From Propionivibrio sp. (GTDB lineage Bacteria; Pseudomonadota; Gammaproteobacteria; Burkholderiales; Rhodocyclaceae), in contig JADJLB010000010.1 in assembly GCA_016705685.1 (NCBI GenBank), positions 186,001 to 250,000 on the forward strand: DNA of 64,000 nucleotides, in the 5' to 3' direction. Positions 9,118 through 18,747 of the stretch are shown one piece after another (within the stretch, counting starts at the first letter, position 1; every line of letters begins with the position of its first letter). The position numbers and the translations under genes were made by a program. Below the pieces are notes generated by a model that was not told where the DNA came from, made no database searches, and saw only the letters and a list, made by a program, of their open reading frames with translations.

Positions 9118-10044
9118 TCAGATTCCGGTCAGAACCTTTATGTGCGCAACGACGCTGCGCGCCAATGCCGAAAGGACGTACCCTCCTTCCAGCATTGAAA
9201 CAATTCTTCCCTGAGCCGTTTCGTCGGCGATCGTCTTAACCTGTTCGGTGACCCAGGTGTAATCCTTTTCCAGGAGTTTCAATCCTCCGAGATCGTCCTC
9301 ATAATGCGCATCAAACCCCGCAGAAATGAAAATCATCTCGGGCTTGAACTCGCGCAGGCGAGGCATCCATATTTCTTCGACCACCCGGCGAAACTCCGCC
9401 CCATCCGCGCCGCCGGGGAGTGGGACATTGACCATATTGGGCGCCGGATTCTCCGTGCCACAGTAGGGATAAAACGGGTGTTGGAACGTGCTGACCATCA
9501 ACACCTGATCGTTGTCATGGAAACAGGCTTCGGTCCCGTTTCCGTGATGAACGTCAAAATCGACGATCGCCACGCGCGCCAAACCGTGGGCCTTGAGCGC
9601 ATGGGCTGCTGCCACGGCAATGTTGTTGAAAAAACAAAACCCCATGGCAGTCGATCGTTCGGCATGATGCCCGGGCGGTCGAACGGCGCAAAAGGCATTC
9701 CGGATTTCGCCGGCCATCATAAGATCAACCGCCATCACACCGGCACCAGCCGAACGTAATGCCGCTTGAAAAGTATGCGGGTTCATTGCCGTATCCGGAT
9801 CAAGGTGAATAACGCCCAGCGTCGGAGAACTGCGCTTCAAATGCTCCAGGTGTGATGCCGAATGCACGCGCAACAGTTGCTCAAAGGTCGCCAACGGAGC
9901 ATCGTGGTGCGCAAAATAGTGATCGAGTCCCTGGGCGATCATTTGATCGCTGATGGCGCTCAATCGCGCCGGGCTTTCCGGGTGATAGGAACCCATGTCA
10001 TGCAGATAACAGTCACGGTGGGTAATGAATGCGGTACTGTTCAA
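9118..10044 (-). CDS. Histone deacetylase family protein
   Basis: A 308-residue zinc-dependent amidohydrolase of the arginase/deacetylase fold (AcuC/acetylpolyamine amidohydrolase/class II HDAC-like). The zinc and charge-relay signatures are visible: [31 protein letters not shown] and the late [14 protein letters not shown]. It should remove acyl groups from lysine side chains or polyamines; the substrate is not predictable. The start is taken as TTG at 10044 (MNSTAFITH), with a GGGAG ribosome site six bases upstream. The longer ATG frame lacks such a site and would overlap the upstream region of the divergent moxR gene. Confidence 0.9.
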   Translation of the reverse strand: MNSTAFITHRDCYLHDMGSYHPESPARLSAISDQMIAQGLDHYFAHHDAPLATFEQLLRVHSASHLEHLKRSSPTLGVIHLDPDTAMNPHTFQAALRSAGAGVMAVDLMMAGEIRNAFCAVRPPGHHAERSTAMGFCFFNNIAVAAAHALKAHGLARVAIVDFDVHHGNGTEACFHDNDQVLMVSTFQHPFYPYCGTENPAPNMVNVPLPGGADGAEFRRVVEEIWMPRLREFKPEMIFISAGFDAHYEDDLGGLKLLEKDYTWVTEQVKTIADETAQGRIVSMLEGGYVLSALARSVVAHIKVLTGI

Positions 10045-10165
10045 TGTTAACTCCCTGCCGTCGGTCAAGACGGGAACTCGCGCTAGAATCGTTAATGGCA
10101 CCACGTTTTTGCCTAACCGCCATTATCAGCCCAATCACGCCATTACGACAATATTTCAAACCACC

Positions 10166-11095
10166 ATGCCATCCACCGAAATGAAATCAACCATCGTCGA
10201 CGTCATCGCTGCCGCCAATAAAATCATCCTTGGCAAGGATGAGCAGATTCGTCTTGCTCTGGCTTGTTTGCTGGCCCGAGGCCATTTGCTGATCGAAGAC
10301 CTGCCAGGTGTCGGCAAGACCACGCTGGCGCATACCCTGGCCCGCTTGCTGGGTTTGCAGTTTTCGCGCATCCAATTCACCAGCGACATGCTGCCGGCCG
10401 ACGTGATCGGCATTTCGGTGTTTGACCGGGAACGCAGCGAATTCAAATTTCTTCCCGGCGCTCTGTTCTCGCACGTCCTGCTGGCCGACGAAATCAATCG
10501 CGCCACCCCGAAAACACAGAGCGCCCTGCTCGAAGCCATGGAAGAACGACAAGTAACCACCGAAGGGGAAACCAGGCCGTTACCCGACCCGTTCTTTGTC
10601 ATTGCGACGCAAAACCCTTCGAGCCAGATCGGCACCTTCCCGCTGCCCGAATCTCAACTCGATCGCTTCCTGTTGCGCATCGAACTTGGTTACCCCGACC
10701 GCCAGGCAGAGCGGACCTTGCTTGAAAGCGGCGGGCGACGGGAACAGTTGCCCGAACTGGCGGCCTGCTTTTCGCCCGCACAACTCATCCCCTTGCAGAA
10801 ACAGGCGGCGGCCATCCACGTTTCGTCGGCCCTGCTCGACTACGTACAAACCCTCATCGAGGCCACACGCCACAGCCCGATGTTTGTCCATGGGCTAAGC
10901 CCGCGCGCTGCCCTGGCGCTACTGGCTGTGGCCAGGGCCTGGACGTTCATCGACAACCGGAGCATGGTCCTCCCTGAAGATGTGCAAGCCGTTCTGCCCA
11001 GTGTGGCATGCCACCGGTTGCGTCTCGCGAATAGCGCCAATCACGCCCGCCCGGAGGATATCGCCAAGCTGATCCACGCCATTCCCGTGACCTGA
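10166..11095 (+). CDS. MoxR-family AAA+ ATPase
   Basis: This 309-residue ATPase has Walker A (LPGVGKTT, Lys51), the RIQFTSDMLPADVIG loop, Walker B (LLADEINRA), sensor I (VIATQNPSSQIGTFPLPESQLDRF) and the C-terminal lid. MoxR proteins act as chaperone-like ATPases with von Willebrand or DUF58 partner proteins. The gene order moxR-DUF58-transglutaminase is the classic arrangement, and the DUF58 gene starts inside this gene's stop codon. I chose the ATG at 10166; the frame continues upstream but without family similarity. Confidence 0.92.
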   Translation: MPSTEMKSTIVDVIAAANKIILGKDEQIRLALACLLARGHLLIEDLPGVGKTTLAHTLARLLGLQFSRIQFTSDMLPADVIGISVFDRERSEFKFLPGALFSHVLLADEINRATPKTQSALLEAMEERQVTTEGETRPLPDPFFVIATQNPSSQIGTFPLPESQLDRFLLRIELGYPDRQAERTLLESGGRREQLPELAACFSPAQLIPLQKQAAAIHVSSALLDYVQTLIEATRHSPMFVHGLSPRAALALLAVARAWTFIDNRSMVLPEDVQAVLPSVACHRLRLANSANHARPEDIAKLIHAIPVT

Positions 11096-12045
11096 TGGCT
11101 GTCATACAACGGTTCAAGCAGTGGCTCTTCCGGTTGGGATACGACGAACAGCTGCCGATCGTCCTCACTCAGCGTCGAATCTTCATCTTACCGACGCGTA
11201 GCGGCTTGCTGTTCAGCGTTGTGCTTTGTGTCATGCTGATCGGTGCGATCAATTACAACCTGAGTCTGGGCCATGCACTGGTCTTCTTGTTGGCGGGCTT
11301 GGGGCTCGTCGCGATGGTGCACACATTTCGCAACCTGGTTGCCTTGCGTCTTGCGCCGGGACGTGTTGAACCCGTCTTTGCCGGTGAAGTCGCCCACTTC
11401 AATGTCATTCTGGAAAACGAGCATCGACAGGCCCGACGTGCACTCGAACTTGCCTTCAGCGATCACGACGGCGTCACCCTCGACATTCCACCGAGTACCC
11501 AGGCCACGGCCGCCATTCCCTGCCCGGCGCCCGTCCGCGGCTACCTCGACCCCGGCCGGATCACGCTTTCGACGCGTTATCCCCTGGGCTTGTTTAACGC
11601 CTGGAGTTACCCGCATCCGCGGCTCTCCGGTCTGGTTTACCCGAGACCGGTCGAAACGCCCTTGCCGCCGTTTTCCGCTGCTTCTTATCTCGGACAGCGG
11701 CACGGCGACAGCGGCCAGGAAGATTTCACGGGCCTGCGTATACGCCAGTTGAACGATTCGCCGCGGCATATTGCGTGGAAAGCCGTGGCACGCGACATCG
11801 AGAACCGCCCGTTGCTGATCAAACAATTCGCCGGTGGCGCTGCGGAGGAACTGTGGCTTGACATGGCCCTAACGCCGACCGAAGGCGGGCTGGAAACCCA
11901 ACTCTCCGTACTGGCGGGCTGGGTCATCGCCGCCGAGCAGTTGCATGCCCGTTATGGACTTCGCCTGCCGGGTCTTGAACTCGCACCGGGTCAAGGCGAT
12001 GCCCATCGCACCACCTGTCTTGAAGCGCTGGCGTTGTATGGCTAA
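11095..12045 (+). CDS. DUF58 domain-containing membrane protein
   Basis: A 316-residue protein with two N-terminal transmembrane helices (about residues 32-75) followed by a soluble beta-rich region and the DUF58 signature (GLRIRQLNDSPRHIAWKAVAR, about residues 212-232). DUF58 proteins carry a von Willebrand-like fold and partner with MoxR ATPases. Its ATG overlaps the moxR stop (TGATG) and the next gene starts eight bases before its own stop, so the three genes are tightly coupled. Confidence 0.9.
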   Translation: MAVIQRFKQWLFRLGYDEQLPIVLTQRRIFILPTRSGLLFSVVLCVMLIGAINYNLSLGHALVFLLAGLGLVAMVHTFRNLVALRLAPGRVEPVFAGEVAHFNVILENEHRQARRALELAFSDHDGVTLDIPPSTQATAAIPCPAPVRGYLDPGRITLSTRYPLGLFNAWSYPHPRLSGLVYPRPVETPLPPFSAASYLGQRHGDSGQEDFTGLRIRQLNDSPRHIAWKAVARDIENRPLLIKQFAGGAAEELWLDMALTPTEGGLETQLSVLAGWVIAAEQLHARYGLRLPGLELAPGQGDAHRTTCLEALALYG

Positions 12046-14041
12046 ACGACCCGCCAAACATGTCGTTGAACTCGAACACGCCGCTATCCCATGGCTGCTG
12101 GCCGTTGCTGTGGCAACGGCCGCTCCTCACGCGCAGCATCTCCCGCTGTGGATTTCTCTGCTGGTCGCATGCGTCCTGCTGTGGCGAAGCTGGCTGTGGC
12201 AGCAAAATACGCATCTGCCCGGCCGCTGGCCGCTTGCCTTGCTTGTCATGACGGGAGTCGCCGGCATCGGCTGGCAATTCCACACCCTGTTTGGCCGGGA
12301 TGCCGGCGTTGCCCTGCTGGTCTTCTTCATGGCCTTCAAACCCATGGAAATGAAAACCCGGCGAGACGCCATGGTCGTCGTCATGCTCGGTTTCTTTCTC
12401 TTGCTCACGCACTACTTCTACTCGCAAAGCATCCCGACCGGACTATGGCTGCTTGCCTCCACGACCCTGCTCGCCGCCACGCTCATTCGCCTGCACGGCG
12501 GCAACCAGCCTGTAAGCACCATTTTTCGTTACGCCGGCCTGCTCCTCGCACAAGCCATTCCGTTCATGGTCATCGTCTTCCTGCTTTTTCCGCGAATCTC
12601 CGGCCCGCTCTGGGGATTGCCGCAGGATGCCTATTCCGGTCTCACCGGTCTTTCCGACAAAATGTCGCCCGGCTCGCTAAACAACCTGATCCAGTCCGGC
12701 GCCATCGCCTTTCGCGTCCAGTTTTCCGGCGATCTCCCGGAAAAATCGCAGCTTTACTGGCGTGGCCCTGTGTTAAACGATTACGACGGCCAGACCTGGC
12801 GTGTCAATGCAAGCGCTTTGCCCAGGCCGATACAGCCACCAACGATCGAGTCGCAGGGCAAGACCTACAGTTACGTCATGACGCTCGAACCGCACAATCA
12901 GCGGTGGCTTCTTGCTCTTGACCTGCCGGTCGCCCTGCCGAGCGATAGTGCCATCGCTCCCACATTTGAAACCCGTGCCAAAGACCCGCTGGTCAGCCGG
13001 GCGCGCTACGCCTTTACGTCAACCATCGACTATGTTGCCAATCGCCATGAGAACCCGGACCAGTTGCGACGGGCACTCCACCTGCCTCCCGAAATCAATC
13101 CACGCTCACGTGAACTGGCCAACACGTGGCGGTTGAAGTTCGAGTCGCCGGAACAGATTTCGAATGCCGCCTTACTCATGTTTCGGCAGGAGGCTTATTT
13201 CTACACGCTTCGCCCCCCCTTGCTCGGACAGCAGGTTATCGACGATTTTCTATTCAACACACGACGCGGATTCTGCGAGCACTTTGCCTCGGCCTATGTA
13301 TTCCTCATGCGTGCGGCCGGGGTGCCGGCGCGCGTCGTGACCGGTTATCAAGGGGGAGAGATCAATCCGGTCGATGGTTACCTCACCGTGCGTCAATCCG
13401 ACGCTCACGCCTGGGCCGAGATCTGGCTGGCCGACAAAGGGTGGATCCGGGTCGATCCGACAGCGGCCGTCGCGCCCTCGCGCATCGAACTGGGTATCGA
13501 AGCCGCGCTGCCGGCCGGCGACCCGTTACCGGCGTTGGTCCGTATCGACACGGATTGGCTGCGTCGCTTGCGCAATCGTTGGGAAGCGGGAAACAACGCG
13601 TGGAACCAGTGGGTACTCGGCTATAATCCGGCGCGACAGCGCGAGGTGCTCTCCAGGCTGGGTCTGCATGAACCGGACTGGCTCAACATGACGGCCGTTC
13701 TTGCATCGCTTTGCGGATTTGCCCTGCTGATCGTCACGGCATTGACGCTCTACCGACGCAATACCTTGACGCCCGCACAACGCGCATGGCATCGCTTCTG
13801 CAGGAAACTTAACCCGCTGGGTATCGTCCGCGCAGAATGGGAGGGGCCGCTGGCTTTTTCCAAACGCGTCGCGCGCGAGCGCCCCGAATTGGCTCGCGTG
13901 GCCGCTGAAGCCGCAGGCCATTTTGCCGATCTGCATTACGGCACAGGCCAGCCGGTGCAATTGCATCGACTCAGGGAATGCACGCGAAGCCTTACCGACC
14001 TGCTGAAACTACGGACGACTTCAAGGAGGAACCCCGTTTGA
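12038..14041 (+). CDS. Transglutaminase-like membrane protein (TgpA/DUF3488 type)
   Basis: This 667-residue inner-membrane protein has about six N-terminal helices (DUF3488, residues about 10-200), a periplasmic transglutaminase-like core and one more helix near 555-575, followed by a cytoplasmic DUF4129-like tail. The papain-like triad is visible: Cys413 in RGFCEHFASAY, His in SDAHAWAEIW and Asp in RVDPTAAV. Pseudomonas TgpA is essential; the natural substrate is unclear. The start at 12038 overlaps the DUF58 stop; the longer frame back to 11945 lies wholly within DUF58. The mltB TTG start lies at its stop codon. Confidence 0.92.
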   Translation: MAKRPAKHVVELEHAAIPWLLAVAVATAAPHAQHLPLWISLLVACVLLWRSWLWQQNTHLPGRWPLALLVMTGVAGIGWQFHTLFGRDAGVALLVFFMAFKPMEMKTRRDAMVVVMLGFFLLLTHYFYSQSIPTGLWLLASTTLLAATLIRLHGGNQPVSTIFRYAGLLLAQAIPFMVIVFLLFPRISGPLWGLPQDAYSGLTGLSDKMSPGSLNNLIQSGAIAFRVQFSGDLPEKSQLYWRGPVLNDYDGQTWRVNASALPRPIQPPTIESQGKTYSYVMTLEPHNQRWLLALDLPVALPSDSAIAPTFETRAKDPLVSRARYAFTSTIDYVANRHENPDQLRRALHLPPEINPRSRELANTWRLKFESPEQISNAALLMFRQEAYFYTLRPPLLGQQVIDDFLFNTRRGFCEHFASAYVFLMRAAGVPARVVTGYQGGEINPVDGYLTVRQSDAHAWAEIWLADKGWIRVDPTAAVAPSRIELGIEAALPAGDPLPALVRIDTDWLRRLRNRWEAGNNAWNQWVLGYNPARQREVLSRLGLHEPDWLNMTAVLASLCGFALLIVTALTLYRRNTLTPAQRAWHRFCRKLNPLGIVRAEWEGPLAFSKRVARERPELARVAAEAAGHFADLHYGTGQPVQLHRLRECTRSLTDLLKLRTTSRRNPV

Positions 14042-15081
14042 AAAAATCGTCAATCGCTCTGATGCTCTTGCTGCTGACCGGAATGTTTTCCCAGCACAGC
14101 CACGCGGCAAAAACCACAATCCAGGCTCCACCATTTAGCACCTCGCCTGAAGTACGTGCTTTCATCATCGATATGCACCAGCGATACGGATTCGATGTCG
14201 CTCACCTGACTCGCCAGTTCGCCACGATCCACTCGAACGCCATTGTGCTGCGTGCCATTCGCCCGGCGGCCGTACCCGCGCAGCAACGATCCTGGGTGCG
14301 CTATCGCGAGCGCTTTGTCAATGAACGTCGAACCCGCAATGGACTGCGTTTCTGGCAAGAAAATGCCGCCGAACTGGCCCGCGCCGAAGCCATTTATGGC
14401 GTTCCACCTGAAATCATCGTGGCCATCATCGGCGTCGAGACCGAATATGGCCGCAATATGGGCAAGTTCGGTGTTCTTGAAGCCCTGGCCACGCTGGCCT
14501 TCGAATATCCGCCGCGTGCCGAGTTTTTCCGCAACGAGCTTGAACAGTTCTTGCTCATGGCCAGGGAAAACGGCGTCAATCCGCTTGACATCAGGGGGTC
14601 CTATGCTGGCGCCATCGGCATTCCCCAGTTCATGCCAAGCAGCCAGCGGCAATACGCTGTGGACTTTGACGGCGACGACAAAATCGATCTGCGCCTCAGC
14701 AACACCGATGCCATCGGCAGTGTTGCCCGGTTTCTGAATATGCACGGTTGGCAGGCCAGAGCGCAGATCGCCGTTCCGGCCACCGTGGAAGGGGACCCGA
14801 CGGTGTTGGTCAACGCCGGAATCAAACCAGCTACTCCGTTGAAGGAGCTGCGCAAGCAAGGCATTACTGCCTACGCGGACGACGAGGAACAAGCCGCTGC
14901 ACTGATCGATCTGGTGACTCCGAACCAAACCACCGAATACTGGCTCGGCTTTGAAAATTTTTATGTAATTACACGCTACAACCGATCAAGTTTTTATGCC
15001 ATGTCCGTATTCCAGCTGGCTGAAGGCTTGCGACTGTCAAATGAAGCCAACGCCAAGCAACCCATGGCAAGCGTCGACTGA
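14038..15081 (+). CDS. mltB: Lytic murein transglycosylase B
   Basis: This 347-residue enzyme cleaves the MurNAc-GlcNAc bond of peptidoglycan to form 1,6-anhydro-muropeptides. The catalytic Glu134 is in VETEYGRNMG; YPPRAEFFRNEL, SYAGAIGIPQFMPSS and the C-terminal WLGFENFYVITRYN..YAM segment are all family hallmarks. The start is TTG at 14038, which overlaps the preceding stop and has a strong AGGAGG nine bases upstream; it gives a signal peptide (KKSSIALMLLLLTG..HA). No lipobox is seen, so it is probably periplasmic rather than lipidated. It is coupled to the transglutaminase gene. Confidence 0.93.
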   Translation: MKKSSIALMLLLLTGMFSQHSHAAKTTIQAPPFSTSPEVRAFIIDMHQRYGFDVAHLTRQFATIHSNAIVLRAIRPAAVPAQQRSWVRYRERFVNERRTRNGLRFWQENAAELARAEAIYGVPPEIIVAIIGVETEYGRNMGKFGVLEALATLAFEYPPRAEFFRNELEQFLLMARENGVNPLDIRGSYAGAIGIPQFMPSSQRQYAVDFDGDDKIDLRLSNTDAIGSVARFLNMHGWQARAQIAVPATVEGDPTVLVNAGIKPATPLKELRKQGITAYADDEEQAAALIDLVTPNQTTEYWLGFENFYVITRYNRSSFYAMSVFQLAEGLRLSNEANAKQPMASVD

Positions 15082-15214
15082 TTGTCTTCGGCCATTTGCC
15101 GTGCGATGCTTCCTGAAGGGGCGGGTCTGCCGCAGCTATTTGGGCGCGTGACAATCAACCCGTAGGTATGGCATGGGACACTGCTTTTTTTTGCAACCAT
15201 TGAGGACAACCTTC

Positions 15215-15571
15215 ATGAGCCTTGAGGCCTTGACGCAAGCCTTGCTGGAATTTCGCGACGACCGTAACTGGGCGCAGTTTCACACGCTGCGCAACCTGAT
15301 CGTTTCGCTCAACCTGGAAGCGGCGGAGTTGCTTGAGCTCACGCAATGGAAAACCGATGCGGAAATATCCAGTTTGACCGATCGGTCAGCCGCTCACGAA
15401 GCGCTGAGCGACGAATGCGCCGATGTGCTGCTTTATCTTCTGCTCATCGCCGACAAAGCCGGTATCGACCTGGAAGAAGCGGCGCGCGCCAAACTTGTCA
15501 AGAATGGCGAGAAGTACCCGGTTGCCAAGAGTTATGGGTCGCACCGAAAGTACTCCCAACTCGACGAATGA
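15215..15571 (+). CDS. MazG-like nucleotide pyrophosphohydrolase
   Basis: A 118-residue all-alpha NTP pyrophosphatase of the RS21-C6/iMazG type. The metal-binding motifs are LEAAELLELTQW (helix 1) and DECADVLLYLL (ExxD in helix 2), separated as usual for MazG-like dimers. It probably cleans non-canonical dNTPs or dCTP analogues to monophosphates. I begin at MSLEAL (15215); the longer frame from 15173 adds a non-conserved lead. It ends four bases before the stop of the convergent rlmJ gene. Confidence 0.88.
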   Translation: MSLEALTQALLEFRDDRNWAQFHTLRNLIVSLNLEAAELLELTQWKTDAEISSLTDRSAAHEALSDECADVLLYLLLIADKAGIDLEEAARAKLVKNGEKYPVAKSYGSHRKYSQLDE

Positions 15572-15575
15572 TTAC

Positions 15576-16421
15576 TTAATTCTCGGACCGCTCCAAGGTG
15601 TAGTTCGCACCGGCATCAAGCGCCAAAGCGTTCGCCAAATACGGCATGACCTCAGCAAGAGTCTCATGCAAGATCCATGGCGGGTTGAGAATGAACATGC
15701 CACTGCCATGCATGCCGAAGCTGTCACTGGCCGGCGCTTTGACGCGTAACGCCACATGCAGCCAGTCCTTGGCAGGCAGTCGCTTCAAGCGTTGCGGCAA
15801 CTCATGGGCTTCCAGGCGGGTAAGTTGCGGATACCAAAGCGCGTAGGTCCCGCCGGGGAAGCGAATCAATGATTCCTTGAGCGTGTGATAGACGCGCTCG
15901 TAGTCGTGTTTCTCTTCGTAGGAGGGATCGATCAATACCAAGGCACGTCGGGAGGCAGGTGGCAACAATGCCTTGAGTCCAACAAAGCCGTCCGTGGCCT
16001 CGACAATCACCTGTTTATCCGACGTTTGAAAATTTTCCTGCAACAAGCGCGCGTCCTTGCTGTGCAGTTCAAAGAGCCGCAAGCGATCCTTCTTGCGCAT
16101 CGTCCATAAGGCGAAACGGGGAGAGCCGGGATAGGATTTCAAGCGCCGATCCGGATTGCATCTGCGCACCAATTCGACATAGTCGGCCAGTACGGGAGGC
16201 AGGTCTTTGCGGTCCCACAAGCGACCGATACCGTTCTTGTATTCGGCGAGCTTGACGGCATAACCTGAATCGAGTGAATACACGCCCGCACCCGAGTGCG
16301 TGTCGATGTACCAGAATGGCTTGTCCTTCTGGACGAGATAACGCGTCAGTTGGACAAGTACAAGATGTTTGAGCACATCGGCATGGTTGCCGGCGTGGAA
16401 AGCGTGACGGTAGCTGAGCAT
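15576..16421 (-). CDS. rlmJ: 23S rRNA (adenine(2030)-N6)-methyltransferase
   Basis: This 281-residue SAM-dependent enzyme methylates A2030 of 23S rRNA. The family opening MLSYRHAFHAGNHADVLKH, the DTHSGAGVY SAM-binding loop, YPGSP and the catalytic region LIDPSYEEKHDY are present. The usual D-P-P-[YF] of N6-adenine methylases reads DPSY here, which is tolerated in this family. Length is normal. It is transcribed alone, towards the MazG-like gene. Confidence 0.93.
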   Translation of the reverse strand: MLSYRHAFHAGNHADVLKHLVLVQLTRYLVQKDKPFWYIDTHSGAGVYSLDSGYAVKLAEYKNGIGRLWDRKDLPPVLADYVELVRRCNPDRRLKSYPGSPRFALWTMRKKDRLRLFELHSKDARLLQENFQTSDKQVIVEATDGFVGLKALLPPASRRALVLIDPSYEEKHDYERVYHTLKESLIRFPGGTYALWYPQLTRLEAHELPQRLKRLPAKDWLHVALRVKAPASDSFGMHGSGMFILNPPWILHETLAEVMPYLANALALDAGANYTLERSEN

Positions 16422-16557
16422 GGGCCAAGACAGTCTGCGTTGATTCTGCGCTACTTTCGCAGTTTGAAATTCCAGCCTTATGCCAAAAATTATTCAGGCA
16501 AGGCCACGACCGAACATTCAGCGACTGAAAGACAAGAACAGTCCCCGAACCCGTTGA

Positions 16558-16737
16558 TCAGTTGCCCATCTTCGCCGGATCGGTGTCCGGCGTGACGCCT
16601 TCGTCGGGTGAAGCCTGAACGCTACCATCACCTGCGGGGTTCTTCTCTGCAAGTTTCCGCTGGCGTTTTTCTTCCTGTTTTCTCTTTTTTTCCAGATCTC
16701 TCTGGCGCTTTTCAAACGAATAATTTGGTTTTGCCAA
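16558..16737 (-). CDS. Small basic, helix-rich conserved protein (59 aa, TTG start)
   Basis: A longer frame runs through here, but only the last 59 codons look coding: the product begins AKPNYSFEKRQRDLEKK, continues with a K/E/Q/R-rich helix and ends in an acidic D/E/P-rich tail. Small proteins with this opening (AKPNYSxEKRQ) are widespread in betaproteobacteria, with no known function; this is from memory. I take TTG at 16737 as the start, with GGGA about 8 bases upstream. It lies about 110 bp downstream of the RRM-protein gene on the same strand and could share its message. Confidence 0.65.
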   Translation of the reverse strand: MAKPNYSFEKRQRDLEKKRKQEEKRQRKLAEKNPAGDGSVQASPDEGVTPDTDPAKMGN

Positions 16738-16846
16738 AACAATATCCCTGACCGGCTTAGAGGCCGAATGAAGTACTACGAACAACCCGGTATCCAAAAC
16801 CGGCAAACCTGGCTGGCGGCAATTGCCGCCATTTCCGAGGCGGCAC

Positions 16847-17215
16847 TCAGTAATGATTACCGCCGCCACCGCCACCAGAATTGCCACCACGCCCTGAGCC
16901 GTACGGTCCCCGTCCGCCGCCGCCCCCTGTTCCGCGACGTGGGCCACCAAAACCACCGCTGCGCGGTTCCTGCGGGCGCGCCTCATTCACCTTCAAGGCC
17001 CGGCCATCAAAATTCTTGCCGTCAAGTGCGGAAATCGCTGCCTGAGCCTCCTGATCCGAAGACATCTCGACAAACCCGAAACCCTTCGATCGCTGCGTTT
17101 CACGATCGATAATCACCTGAGCTGAAGTCACCGTGCCGTGTGCGGCAAACATCTGTTCCAGATCAGTTTTGCTGATGTCGTAGCTCATGTTGCCTACGTA
17201 TAGCTTTGTGCCCAA
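16847..17215 (-). CDS. RRM-type RNA-binding protein, glycine-rich tail
   Basis: A 122-residue protein with a single RNA recognition motif (residues about 3-80) and a glycine/arginine-rich tail ending GGNHY. RNP2 is LYVGNM (5-10) and RNP1 is KGFGFVEM (44-51), so the aromatic RNA-contact residues are intact. It resembles the small cold- or stress-induced glycine-rich RRM proteins of cyanobacteria and betaproteobacteria. The start is taken as TTG at 17215 (MGTKLYVGN) with GGAG eight bases upstream; another TTG at 17245 would add ten residues. Confidence 0.9.
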   Translation of the reverse strand: MGTKLYVGNMSYDISKTDLEQMFAAHGTVTSAQVIIDRETQRSKGFGFVEMSSDQEAQAAISALDGKNFDGRALKVNEARPQEPRSGGFGGPRRGTGGGGGRGPYGSGRGGNSGGGGGGNHY

Positions 17216-17293
17216 TGATGACGCTCCGAAATTGAAACGTTGCAAAGACTGCTACAGAACAATAGCAAGCCTAGGCTCTGGAGTCTAATGATT

Positions 17294-18538
17294 TTATTCG
17301 GGTAATGCGAGTTTGTTATCGGTGCTGAACTGATAATCGCGGAAGATGTGCTCGGCACTAAGCAACTGGTAGCTGCCGTCATCAAGCTTGCGCGTGGTGT
17401 CCTTCAGACGATACGTGTTATGGCCACACGTCCACAGGTCAAAGTTACGCATCTGCGTGCACAGACAGGTCTTGTCCTTCACCGAAATACGCTTGACGCC
17501 AGGGTTCGCCTCTACTTCACGGTTATAGGCCGTGATGTAGGAACAGCAACCGTTGGCGTCGAGCAAATAACCATAGGCCTCGCAATTCGGGCGAATGCCG
17601 TCGCCGATGGCCGGACTGTTCGAGAGCATGCGCATAGGGTACCCGGTCGGCGAAATCTGGTTCACCACGATCTGGTCTTCACTGGCTTTGAAATACATCT
17701 GCTGGACGTCTTCTGGCAGCCCGCACTCCCTGGCCACGGTAAAGCGCGTCGCCACCTGTACGGCCGCAGCCCCCTTCTCCAGGTAGGAAACGGCGTCGCT
17801 ACCGGTAAAGACACCGCCGGCCGGAATCAGTGGAATGTTCAGGTTTTCGGCCTGCAAGAACCGCTGAACTTCGGCAACGATCACCGACAGGTCAAATTCG
17901 GCCCAGTCCATGCCAAAACCCAAATGGCCGCCAGCCAACGGTCCTTCGACCACAACATAGTCGGGCAGGCGGTTGGTGCGGGCCGTCTTGCGCAGGAAGA
18001 GTTGCAGGGCGCGCAACGAAGAAACGATGATTCCCAGTTTGGCATCGCGAAAGCGCGGGTGATCCTCGATCAGCGCAAACGACCCAAGGTGCAACCCGGC
18101 CGCCAGCGTTATCCCGTCAATGCCGGCGTCAAGCGCCGCCTGCATACGCACGCGCAGGGTTTCCCTGGGCGCGTTCATGGTCAACTTCTCCATGCAGTTG
18201 ACGAAAATCAGGCCATCGCCGCGTTTGGCCTCGATCGTTTTTCCAACGTGCATTTTGGTCGCCTGGGCAAGCTGATCGAGATCGAATTTGACGACCGATT
18301 TGTCCGTGTTGGCCACGTTGAACTTGAACTTCCTGAGCTTATCCTTGACGAACTTGGCGTTGAACCGCCGGTCAGCCACCGTATTGACCATGGCGTCGGA
18401 AATATGCCCGATTCCGCCCAGCCGAGCCGCCTCAAGCGCCAATTCAGCTGTAGAGATATCCACCCCCATGCCGCCGATTACGATCGGCACCAATTCCTTC
18501 TTGCCCAACCTAAGGCGGAAATCATCAACACGCTTCAT
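17294..18538 (-). CDS. NAD(P)H-dependent flavin oxidoreductase / nitronate monooxygenase family
   Basis: A 414-residue TIM-barrel FMN enzyme of the 2-nitropropane dioxygenase family. Visible landmarks are PIVIGGMGVDIS at the start, GGIGHIS, AAGLHLGSF, VVEGPLAGGHLG, IPLIPAGGVFTG (phosphate-binding loop) and AAAVQVATRF. The C-terminal extension of about 110 residues is cysteine-rich (NGCCSYITAY, DKTCLCTQMRNFDLWTCG), found in one subgroup, and may bind metal or a second cofactor. The substrate is not predictable. It is transcribed divergently from folE. Confidence 0.85.
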   Translation of the reverse strand: MKRVDDFRLRLGKKELVPIVIGGMGVDISTAELALEAARLGGIGHISDAMVNTVADRRFNAKFVKDKLRKFKFNVANTDKSVVKFDLDQLAQATKMHVGKTIEAKRGDGLIFVNCMEKLTMNAPRETLRVRMQAALDAGIDGITLAAGLHLGSFALIEDHPRFRDAKLGIIVSSLRALQLFLRKTARTNRLPDYVVVEGPLAGGHLGFGMDWAEFDLSVIVAEVQRFLQAENLNIPLIPAGGVFTGSDAVSYLEKGAAAVQVATRFTVARECGLPEDVQQMYFKASEDQIVVNQISPTGYPMRMLSNSPAIGDGIRPNCEAYGYLLDANGCCSYITAYNREVEANPGVKRISVKDKTCLCTQMRNFDLWTCGHNTYRLKDTTRKLDDGSYQLLSAEHIFRDYQFSTDNKLALPE

Positions 18539-18747
18539 CTATATCCTTCCAGAACCGGAACTGGCTGCACTTGCTCGGGTGTGCGCCAAAAACACACACA
18601 AGTTTCACATTATCGCTCATCCACGTGCCAAATGACGTTACTGGCCGTGCGAAAATGGATCGCCATGTGCCAAAGAACGGGACTCAATCCCAGTCGCTTG
18701 TGGCGTGTATCATCCTTCGTGTCCGCCAATCGAACCGGAAACACGCC

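Noticed and set aside
16738-16986. 5' extension of the 59-aa protein frame
   Set aside because: The extension overlaps the RRM gene on the same strand and has no coherent protein pattern.
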